From contig JAUYTA010000464.1 in NCBI GenBank assembly GCA_030695265.1, forward strand, positions 1 through 7,267: a stretch of DNA of 7,267 bases, given 5' to 3'. The notes beneath the pieces are model-generated. The model was given only the letters and a program-made list of their open reading frames with translations. It was not told the DNA's origin and did no database searches. Shown one piece after another: positions 1 to 4,999 of the stretch (the first letter of the stretch is position 1; each line of letters begins with the position of its first letter). Origin of the DNA: Bacteroidota bacterium (GTDB lineage Bacteria; Bacteroidota; Bacteroidia; Bacteroidales; Prolixibacteraceae). The position numbers and the translations under genes are program-made.

Positions 1-27
1 TATTGCAGGAGTATCAGTCGCCAACGA

Positions 28-213
28 TTAAAGTGTTGACGTAAGTTTCTTCAGTTTTTCTTTCAACTGGCCAAGTCCGACCTGATGTTTTCCGGATACT
101 TCGTCATTCTTGCCTTCAGCAAACAACCGGTCGTCATTTACTAAACCTGCAAATTTCTGTTTGAGTTTACCTTTCTGTTCAGTCAGATTTCCTTTTGCTT
201 CAGTTTGGTTCAT
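28..213 (-). CDS. CsbD family stress-response protein
   Basis: Predicted 61-residue, highly charged, soluble protein of the CsbD family. These are small proteins induced by general stress in many bacteria, and their biochemical role is not settled. The N-terminal half has the family pattern of a Lys/Gly-rich segment (EAKGN, EQKGKLKQKFAGL), then an acidic DDRLFAEGK segment, then a second amphipathic stretch (GKHQVGLGQLKEKLKKL). The frame is open further upstream to a TTG at 255, but the ATG at 211-213 matches the family's usual N-terminus and length. It also leaves the inverted repeat at 231-250 in the leader rather than in the protein. No Shine-Dalgarno is visible, which is normal for this phylum. 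The gene follows the GH130 gene but has its own promoter module, which it shares with the small-gene operon at 2157-3316. Family assignment is firm; function is known only by family. Confidence 0.9.
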   Translation of the reverse strand: MNQTEAKGNLTEQKGKLKQKFAGLVNDDRLFAEGKNDEVSGKHQVGLGQLKEKLKKLTSTL

Positions 214-324
214 CTCATTAAAATTTATAGTGGTGAAAACATTTTCACCATACAAATTTGAAGCTCAAACGTCAGAAAAACGTTATACAATTTTTGAAAA
301 TAATTACATCATTCACACATTGTC
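214..324 (-). promoter_or_regulatory. csbD promoter module (shared with operon at 3316)
   Basis: Upstream region of csbD that matches 3317-3426. Aligned without gaps (241-324 against 3343-3426) I count 55 identities in 84 bases, concentrated in three blocks. Read on the minus strand these are GTGTGAATGnTGTAA (304-318), AATTGTnTAACG (281-292), and TTTGTnnGGTGAAAAT (241-256). The 24 bases between the second and third blocks are essentially unrelated. CAAATTTG at 253-260 could be the -7 element (TAnnTTTG type), which would put the transcript start near 246-248. No TTG sits at the usual -33 distance; TAACG is there instead, which suggests an activator or alternative sigma factor. The distal block overlaps the last codons and stop of the GH130 gene. 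The blocks are seen directly; the promoter role is inferred. Confidence 0.65.
231..250. promoter_or_regulatory. Inverted repeat in csbD leader
   Basis: Perfect 9-base arms (TGGTGAAAA and TTTTCACCA) separated by two bases, centred 17 bases plus half a repeat upstream of the csbD ATG. It would overlap the predicted transcript start and the first bases of the leader. It could be an operator for a dimeric regulator or a short 5' RNA stem-loop. A degenerate version (GTGAA and TTCAC arms) lies at 3335-3350 at nearly the same distance from its gene. Confidence 0.6.
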
Positions 325-1917
325 TTCTTCCTTTTTGCTTCCCGATGCCTTTAACTCATCTATCAGCTCTTTCAGATCAACGGTTGCATAAGTTGATGCA
401 TGATCAGACATGGCGTAAGGGATAATAAGGTCGTCATTATGGATCATCGAGCCACATGAATAAATTACGTTTGGCACATAACCTTCACGTTCCTCTTCGT
501 TGGGTACCATTAGCGGGCTGCTCAGCCTTCCGATTTCTTTCTCAGGGTTTTCAAGATCGAATAATGCTGCACCCAATGTGTATTCCCGCATTGATCCTAC
601 GGCATGTGTAATAACCAGCCAGCCTTCTTTTGTCTCGATTGGTGAGCCGGAATTGCCTATCTGCACCAGTTCCCACGAGTATTTTGGTTCCTGAATAATT
701 TTGGCTTTGTTCCAGATATTGATACTGTCGGAATAAGCGATGTAATTATTTACACCGTCAATTCGGCAAAGCATTGCGTACTTTCCGTTTATTTTCCGGG
801 GAAACAGGGCCATTCCCTTGTTTCGGGCAATCTCGCCATTAATCGGCAATACCTTAAAATCATAAAAGTCTTTTGTGCTGATTAACTTCGGAAGAATAGT
901 CATTCCGTCGAAAGCTGTATAGGTGGCATAATAGGTAATTTCGCCATCGTCATCAGTAAATTTAACGAAACGGGCGTCTTCTATACCTCTTTGCTCGGTT
1001 GCCGAGATAGGGAAAATGACCCTTTCTGAAATAGCCGAGTCGATAGAGAAATGAATCTCGTAGTGCGACGATGCAAGCCACATCATTTGATTGATGATTT
1101 TTATCTGATCTTCGGTAAGCTCCGGATCTTTTATCGCTTTTTCCAGGTTTTTCATCAATTCACCATAAGTAAATCTGTCACCTAACTTATCCAGGATAAA
1201 GTCCGGAGAAATGACATTTCCCTTCTCCTGCGTTTTTTCATGGTTTTCAAGGATACCCGAAGGGATCATATTTTCAGGATCTTGTATTTCATCAATATTA
1301 TCAACAACAGCAGGTGGAATAACAGTTCCGTGGTCTTGCATTCCATCCAGTTTCTTCCGAAATTTTTTTTTATCGTAGGTATTGCGTATAATTTTATCTG
1401 CTTCGGCCAGCATTTTTCCAACAGGTTCTATCGTCAGGTTATTGTGCTTGTCGAGTATTCCTGAACGGAAAACAACCGATGAAATATGTCCTTCACCGGT
1501 TGCCCGAAAACTAAAGATTACCCTTTTCCCATCTGACCTTATTTCTGACTGATCGGGATGTTCAACAATTGATGGATTAAAAAAAGCAGCTGATTCGATG
1601 GAGTATTCCAATGTGAAATACGAACCTATCAATGCTTTCTGGGCCATGCTCAAGTCTTCTTCATTAACTTCTATTTTATCAAAAATAGGGGCAAGCCTGT
1701 CAAAATGTTTTTCAAATATTTTCGAAATATTACGGTGGCGGCGCGAATATCCTCTCAGAACCTGGCTCATGGCAAGGTTTACTTCCTTTTCGGGCATGGC
1801 CAATACTTTCCTGATAATGTTTGCAGATCTTTCGTCGTCAAGGTAAAGAAAACGGGCAATTACCCGGCTGGAATCAGGAGCGAACGTATATTTTTTTCTG
1901 GTAATGGTTACTAGCAT
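313..1917 (-). CDS. GH130 family glycosidase/phosphorylase, long form
   Basis: Predicted 534-residue cytoplasmic enzyme (no signal peptide) of glycoside hydrolase family 130, whose members cleave beta-mannosides by phosphorolysis or hydrolysis. The catalytic five-blade propeller region begins around residue 285. The family signature is GIEDARF at 311-317, where the Asp (314) corresponds to the general acid. Later conserved segments are ALFPRKINGKYAMLCR (370-385), GSPIETKEGWLVITHAV (424-440), and EREGYVPNVIYSCG (476-489). Arg385 and His438 sit where phosphate ligands occur in phosphorylases, so phosphorolysis is possible; the substrate cannot be read. The helical N-terminal part (1-190), including FNPSIV...RATGEGHISS at 113-146, marks the roughly 490-residue long form rather than the 300-400-residue catalytic core alone. 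About 36 extra residues come from the repeat at 193-246. The ATG at 1917 is the best start. No sugar-uptake or transferase genes flank it. Confidence 0.85.
   Translation of the reverse strand: MLVTITRKKYTFAPDSSRVIARFLYLDDERSANIIRKVLAMPEKEVNLAMSQVLRGYSRRHRNISKIFEKHFDRLAPIFDKIEVNEEDLSMAQKALIGSYFTLEYSIESAAFFNPSIVEHPDQSEIRSDGKRVIFSFRATGEGHISSVVFRSGILDKHNNLTIEPVGKMLAEADKIIRNTYDKKKFRKKLDGMQDHGTVIPPAVVDNIDEIQDPENMIPSGILENHEKTQEKGNVISPDFILDKLGDRFTYGELMKNLEKAIKDPELTEDQIKIINQMMWLASSHYEIHFSIDSAISERVIFPISATEQRGIEDARFVKFTDDDGEITYYATYTAFDGMTILPKLISTKDFYDFKVLPINGEIARNKGMALFPRKINGKYAMLCRIDGVNNYIAYSDSINIWNKAKIIQEPKYSWELVQIGNSGSPIETKEGWLVITHAVGSMREYTLGAALFDLENPEKEIGRLSSPLMVPNEEEREGYVPNVIYSCGSMIHNDDLIIPYAMSDHASTYATVDLKELIDELKASGSKKEEDNV
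1180..1341 (-). repeat. Three tandem 18-residue repeats in GH130 protein
   Basis: Residues 193-246 divide into three units of exactly 18 residues (54 bases): MQDHGTVIPPAVVDNIDE, IQDPENMIPSGILENHEK, and TQEKGNVISPDFILDKLG. The common pattern is a hydrophobic or Thr residue, Gln, Asp/Glu, then Val/Met-Ile-Pro/Ser-Pro/Ser, then two aliphatic residues and Asp/Glu. The DNA copies have diverged, so the expansion is not recent. As I recall the family, homologues have only one such segment between the KKL motif and the DKLGDRFT motif. Confidence 0.7.
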
Positions 1918-1957
1918 GAGTTTCAGTTTTTTGACTATTCTACTGTAATAAGATTTG

Positions 1958-1965
1958 CTAAAGTA
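1958..1965 (-). promoter_or_regulatory. Possible -7 element of GH130 gene
   Basis: Minus-strand TACTTTAG matches the Bacteroidota -7 consensus TAnnTTTG at all but one position and lies 40 bases upstream of the GH130 start. No TTG occurs at the expected 19-21-base distance upstream, so this is a weak call. Confidence 0.25.
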
Positions 1966-2041
1966 ATATTTATGGAGTTGTACTGAGGGTTTAACTGCAA
2001 TATTCTGATTTTTGTTCCAAAATAAGCTCGTATGTTAACAC

Positions 2042-2078
2042 ATAAAAGCCAGCTCCAAAAAAAGTAGCCGGCTTTTAT
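2042..2078 (-). terminator. Stem-loop terminator of small-gene operon
   Basis: Arms at 2042-2054 and 2066-2078 form a 13-base-pair stem around an 11-base loop. As minus-strand RNA the stem pairs completely, the single mismatch becoming G-U, with a GC-rich core (GCCGGCU with AGCUGGC). The 3' arm ends in CUUUUAU, giving a short U-rich exit. It lies 78 bases past the stop of the last gene of the operon (2157) and before the GH130 promoter region. The rest of 1918-2156 holds no gene I can support. Confidence 0.7.
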
Positions 2079-2156
2079 ATTGACCAGAGCATCTATTTAA
2101 ATATTTAGCAATTATTTTGTCAGATTGATAATGAAAGCTAAATAAAACAGAGACTT

Positions 2157-2351
2157 CTATGATTCATCTTTTGTGGTGCGCACCAGGCTGATACCTGCAA
2201 TGAAGAATACAAAACCGAGTATTCCATAAATAGCCAGCGCCTTAAAATCCTTCGTATCACCTGCACCATTTACAAATAATACTGCGGCATAAATAAGGCC
2301 AACAATTCCGAGTACAGTTAGTACTGCCCCAAAGATTCTTTTTAGATTCAT
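2157..2351 (-). CDS. Small two-helix membrane protein
   Basis: Predicted 64-residue inner-membrane protein. It has a short basic N-terminus (MNLKR), a membrane helix at about 6-27, a polar loop (NGAGDTKDFK), a second helix at about 38-58, and a charged tail (RTTKDES). By the positive-inside rule both ends face the cytoplasm. It resembles unnamed small membrane proteins that in Bacteroidota accompany CsbD, lmo0937 and Thivi_2564 genes; I do not know a function. It is the last gene of the five-gene operon, 33 bases after its neighbour and followed by the terminator at 2042-2078. The ATG at 2351 has an A/T-only leader immediately before it. Confidence 0.8.
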   Translation of the reverse strand: MNLKRIFGAVLTVLGIVGLIYAAVLFVNGAGDTKDFKALAIYGILGFVFFIAGISLVRTTKDES

Positions 2352-2384
2352 AATTTTTAATTTTTTGAGTGGAGTGAAACCTAA

Positions 2385-2570
2385 TTAAATGCTAACATTC
2401 ATCAGGTAGGTGAACAGGCCAAAGACCTTGAGAAGCCAAATGATTAGTGCGATCACCACCACAATGTTGAAGATCTGTTTGATCTTGCGGTCCATTGGGA
2501 TGAATGTATTGATGATCCATAAAAGAACACCCACGACAATTATTGCAATTAAAATCGATAATAGTGGCAT
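2385..2570 (-). CDS. Thivi_2564 family membrane protein
   Basis: Predicted 61-residue inner-membrane protein with two hydrophobic helices at about 3-25 and 33-55. Between them is the family's characteristic short polar turn: INTFIPMDRKIKQIFNIVVVI at 19-39 contains the N-T-x-I-P-M-D-x-K-I-K signature I associate with Thivi_2564. No biochemical function is established for the family; the genes often travel with stress-induced small membrane proteins. It is the fourth gene of the operon, 36 bases after the 2607-2816 gene and 33 bases before the 2157-2351 gene. An overlapping frame (2392-2598) has no family signature and was discarded. Confidence 0.85.
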   Translation of the reverse strand: MPLLSILIAIIVVGVLLWIINTFIPMDRKIKQIFNIVVVIALIIWLLKVFGLFTYLMNVSI

Positions 2571-2606
2571 AATAAAATAATTTAAAAGTTAAGCTCAAAG
2601 GTGATT

Positions 2607-2816
2607 CTACTTTTTCTTATCAACAGCAACAACAACAATGCCCCCAACGATAAGCACCAAACCAACTATTGGCGACCATTGTACAGGGTGGTTCTTTTCA
2701 GCATTTATTTGAATCGGGCCTAAATCAACCACCTTCTCCTTGGTCACATAATTGAATCCGGTATATACCATCATAAGGATTCCAAGTCCGATAAGGACAA
2801 TTCCAATTGTTTTCAT
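2607..2816 (-). CDS. Small two-helix membrane protein with polar loop
   Basis: Predicted 69-residue membrane protein. Helix one is at about 4-20 (GIVLIGLGILMMVYTG) and helix two at about 48-65. Between them is a roughly 27-residue polar segment (FNYVTKEKVVDLGPIQINAEKNHPVQW, written here as starting FNYVTKEK and ending PVQW) that should lie on the periplasmic side. The C-terminus is the basic DKKK. The VVDLGPIQINAEK motif in the loop is the distinctive part. It looks like one of the unnamed Bacteroidota small membrane families, with some likeness to DUF3185 proteins that I cannot confirm. It is the third gene of the operon, starting 8 bases after the stop of the 52-residue gene, so the two are probably translationally linked. 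Confidence 0.8.
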   Translation of the reverse strand: MKTIGIVLIGLGILMMVYTGFNYVTKEKVVDLGPIQINAEKNHPVQWSPIVGLVLIVGGIVVVAVDKKK

Positions 2817-2824
2817 AGTCGTTT

Positions 2825-2983
2825 TTAAAGTATCCTTCTTCCCTGAATAACTCTGAGAATTATTGCAATTATTGCAATAACCAGCAACACATGTATGATG
2901 CCTCCACTATAACCGACACCAACAAATCCGATGAGCCATAAAATAATTAATATGACTGCGATGACATAAAGTAAATTTCCCAT
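2825..2983 (-). CDS. lmo0937 family membrane protein (52 residues)
   Basis: Short gene read directly from the minus strand: ATG at 2981-2983, TAA at 2825-2827. The product begins MGNLLYVIAVILIILWLIGF and ends RVIQGRRIL. It has two membrane helices (about 4-24 and 28-44) around a glycine-rich turn (GVGYSGGIIH), and a basic tail. The MGNLLYxIAVIL start, the GGIIHVLLVIAIIA core and the R-rich end are the hallmarks of the lmo0937 family, a widespread family of about 50 residues with no known biochemistry. It starts 6 bases after the stop of the 2990-3316 gene and ends 8 bases before the next start, so it clearly belongs to the operon. Its small size makes it easy for gene callers to miss. Confidence 0.88.
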   Translation of the reverse strand: MGNLLYVIAVILIILWLIGFVGVGYSGGIIHVLLVIAIIAIILRVIQGRRIL

Positions 2984-2989
2984 GATATC

Positions 2990-3316
2990 TTACAATAAAA
3001 GGATTAATAATAATACGATAAGAATTGCTGCCCCAACAGAAATATATACTCCACCACCATTATTTACTGCCTTGATGTCGCTTTTTATTGCGCGAACTTC
3101 TTTGCGTAATTCTTTCTTTTCCGCCGAATTCAGTGTTTTCATATCCATCGCTTTGATTTCATTTAACCTGATTTCCATTTTAGAGATCTCTGCTGATTTA
3201 ACAGTTGCAGTTACAGTTGTTGCAGTAGTTGCGGTTTCTGTTTCTGCTTTCAATAAGGTTGGATTGCATAATAGCAACATGCAACCAGTCATTAAGCCAA
3301 GAGTTAATTTTTTCAT
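2990..3316 (-). CDS. Exported or membrane-anchored small protein with helical linker
   Basis: Predicted 108-residue protein. Residues 1-24 form a typical signal peptide (KK, hydrophobic core LGLMTGCMLLLC, cleavage likely after LLKA). Next come a Thr/Ala-rich segment (25-40), a charged amphipathic helix (41-84, with MEIRLNEIKAMDMK and SAEKKELRKEVRAIKSD), a glycine hinge (NNGGG, 85-89), and a hydrophobic C-terminal helix (90-108) that ends the protein. The mature form would thus be anchored by its C-terminus with a helical domain in the periplasm. Cys12 is not in a convincing lipobox because the hydrophobic stretch before it is too short. The family recurs in Bacteroidota but I know no function. 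As first gene of the operon it lies directly behind the shared promoter module. Confidence 0.8.
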   Translation of the reverse strand: MKKLTLGLMTGCMLLLCNPTLLKAETETATTATTVTATVKSAEISKMEIRLNEIKAMDMKTLNSAEKKELRKEVRAIKSDIKAVNNGGGVYISVGAAILIVLLLILLL

Positions 3317-3426
3317 TTCAGTTAAATTTAATTTGTGAATTAATTTTCACCTAACAAAGATCACCATTGGCAACATGATAAGCGTTACACAATTCCGGCG
3401 AAAAGTTACAACATTCACACCTTGTC
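3317..3426 (-). promoter_or_regulatory. Promoter module of the small-gene operon
   Basis: Counterpart of 214-324. On the minus strand it carries GTGTGAATGTTGTAA (3406-3420), AATTGTGTAACG (3383-3394) and TTTGTTAGGTGAAAAT (3343-3358), at exactly the same spacings as at csbD. GATCTTTG at 3355-3362 is the likely -7 element, giving a start near 3348-3350. GTGAAnnnnnnTTCAC at 3335-3350 is a weaker form of the csbD inverted repeat. The upstream kinase gene ends at 3443 and I see no terminator between, so read-through from the kinase genes is also possible. Confidence 0.65.
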
Positions 3427-3442
3427 GAATTTTCAAATTTGG

Positions 3443-4999
3443 TCAGCAATTGTAAGGAATGGTAAAGCAAATAGTGGTGCCTGTTCCATCCCGGTTGTTC
3501 CCGAAATCCAAATGTACCGGATCTCTTTTTATCCATATTTTTCCGCCAAGCATTTCAACAAAAGCCTTCGATATGGATAATCCAAGACCTGCTCCTTCAT
3601 ATTTTTTGTTCAGTGTTTCATTGCCTTGCCTGAACCTTTCAAAAATCGTTTCTATTTTTTCAGGGTCGATCCCGATGCCTGTATCTTTCACGTAAAATTC
3701 GATGGTTGTTGTAGAGACAAGGCATGCCTTGTCTCTATCATCGCATGCCTTGTCTCTACATATGTATCCAAATTCTATCGAACCTTTGTCGGTGAATTTA
3801 ATGGCATTTTTAATCAGGTTGGTCAAAATGGCATAAACTTTATCCCGGTCGGTTTTTACAATGGTTTCTTTCGATTCCATGTTGTTTTTCAGGCAAATTT
3901 CTAATCCTTTCTGTTCGGCTTCAGGCTTGAAGAAAGTGTATAATTCTGTCATTTGTTCATTTATATTCACTTCTGACAAGGAAATTCCCATGTGCCCTGA
4001 TTCAATTTTCGAGATGCTCATGATGTCGCTGATGATATTCATCATTCGTGCGCCACTTTTCTGTATGATCCCGATATATTCTTGCTGCAATTCGCCGGTA
4101 AGTTCAGGTTCTTTCAGCATCTCTGCAAAACCCAGGATTCCGTTCATGGGTGTTCTTATTTCGTGGCTCATATTGGCCAGAAATGCCGATTTCAAACGGT
4201 CACTTTCTTCAGCTTTGTCCCTGGCAATACTTAATTCATCTGCCCGTTTCTCTTTCTCCACGTTCTGATAAGCAAGTTCTTTGTTGGCAATAATCAGTTC
4301 TGCCGCCCGATTTTCTTTTTCTTCGTTTTGAAACAGAAGTTCTTTGTTCGCAATAATCAGCTCATCGGCCCGCTTTTCTTTTTCCCTGTTCTGAAAGGCA
4401 AGTTCTTTGTTTGCAATGTTTAGTTCAGCTGCCCGTTTTTCCTTTTCTTCGTTTTGAAACAGAAGTTCATTGTTGGCAATGATTAGCTCCGCTGCCCGTT
4501 TTTCTTTCTCTTCGTTCTGAAAGTCAAGTTCTTTATTTATTTCAATATATTTTCCGCTTTGCGCTTTAATTATTTCCTTTTTTTCCTGAAGGCTAATCTC
4601 TACCTGCTTGCGCTTAATCTCAAGTTCATAATCATTCAATGCTCTTTTAATGGCCGGGACCAACCGTTCCAGATTGTTTTTGAACACGTAATCAGTTGCC
4701 CCGTTCAACAGCTTTTCAATTGCAGTACCATCGTCTATTTTTCCTGAAACGAATATGAACGGGATATGTGGATATTTTTCCCTCGCCACCCGTAAAGCTT
4801 CGTTCCCATCGTAATCGGGCAGGCTGTAATCTGATAATATAAGATGGATATTTTCAGTTTCAAGAAAATTCAGAAAATCTTTTTCGCAGTCGGCCAGAAA
4901 ATAATTGTATTCAATTTTCGCGCTTTCAATGATGGCGTTTATTATTTCGGAATCGTTGATCGAATCTTCAAGGTGCAGAATTCCTATTTTATCATTCAT
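3443..4999 (-). CDS. REC-histidine kinase hybrid with five coiled-coil repeats
   Basis: Predicted 518-residue cytosolic kinase without membrane segments. The receiver domain (about 4-122) has acidic Glu11/Asp12, phosphoacceptor Asp57 (LSDYSLPD), Ser85 (FVSG) and Lys107. A long coiled coil follows, with five 21-residue repeats (157-261). The HisKA domain has His279 in SHEIRTP. The HATPase domain (about 380-514) has an N box with Asn394 and Asn398 (TNLIKNAIKFT), DTGIGID (439-445), FERFRQ (453-458) and GAGLGL (469-474), so all catalytic motifs are intact. Two oddities are a palindromic DNA repeat read as CRDKACDDRDKACLVST (414-430) between two strands of the ATPase fold, and about 10 extra residues (RDPVHLDFGNN, 492-502) near the C-terminus. 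The start ATG overlaps the stop of the preceding paralogue (ATGA at 4996-4999), so translation is probably coupled. Receiver-first architecture implies control by phosphotransfer from another kinase. Confidence 0.9.
   Translation of the reverse strand: MNDKIGILHLEDSINDSEIINAIIESAKIEYNYFLADCEKDFLNFLETENIHLILSDYSLPDYDGNEALRVAREKYPHIPFIFVSGKIDDGTAIEKLLNGATDYVFKNNLERLVPAIKRALNDYELEIKRKQVEISLQEKKEIIKAQSGKYIEINKELDFQNEEKEKRAAELIIANNELLFQNEEKEKRAAELNIANKELAFQNREKEKRADELIIANKELLFQNEEKENRAAELIIANKELAYQNVEKEKRADELSIARDKAEESDRLKSAFLANMSHEIRTPMNGILGFAEMLKEPELTGELQQEYIGIIQKSGARMMNIISDIMSISKIESGHMGISLSEVNINEQMTELYTFFKPEAEQKGLEICLKNNMESKETIVKTDRDKVYAILTNLIKNAIKFTDKGSIEFGYICRDKACDDRDKACLVSTTTIEFYVKDTGIGIDPEKIETIFERFRQGNETLNKKYEGAGLGLSISKAFVEMLGGKIWIKRDPVHLDFGNNRDGTGTTICFTIPYNC
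3710..3760. repeat. Palindromic interspersed repeat inside kinase gene, 1.5 copies
   Basis: 3712-3737 is a perfect 26-base palindrome with half-site TAGAGACAAGGCA. A second right half (GCATGCCTTGTCTCTACA) follows at 3743-3760 and is the exact reverse complement of 3710-3727. On the coding strand this reads as two copies of the half-site 21 bases apart, encoding RDKAC twice, followed by the closing arm encoding LVST. GTAGAGAC...GTCTCTAC palindromes are, from memory, abundant dispersed elements in Bacteroidota and cyanobacterial genomes. Confidence 0.8.
4217..4531 (-). repeat. Five 63-base coiled-coil repeats
   Basis: Residues 157-261 of the kinase comprise five units of 21 residues. Each begins with EL, then an aromatic residue and QN, EKEKRA, ELxIAN. 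Each unit is exactly three heptads, so copy number can change without shifting the coiled-coil register into the His-containing helix. The copies are highly similar in DNA too, which favours slippage or recombination. Confidence 0.9.

Noticed and set aside
214..255. Longer csbD product starting at TTG 255
   Set aside because: The extra 14 residues are unlike the family's N-terminus and would be encoded by the inverted repeat and the predicted transcript start region; ATG at 213 gives the normal length.
2990..3316. Lipoprotein signal at Cys12 (LMTGC)
   Set aside because: The hydrophobic stretch before Cys12 is only about eight residues; cleavage by signal peptidase I after LLKA at 24 fits better.
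3351..3536. Open frame overlapping the end of the 3443-4999 kinase
   Set aside because: It covers the kinase C-terminus in another frame and the conserved promoter blocks, and the product resembles no family.
3725..3760. Cys-x4-Cys-x6-Cys in the 3443-4999 kinase as a metal or redox site
   Set aside because: The cysteines come from the duplicated GCATGC of the palindromic DNA repeat (encoding KAC); the paralogue has only one of them, so there is no sign of a selected metal site.
4217..4531. Regularly spaced direct repeats as a CRISPR array
   Set aside because: The period is 63 bases with no unique spacers, and the copies translate in frame as three-heptad coiled-coil units inside a kinase.
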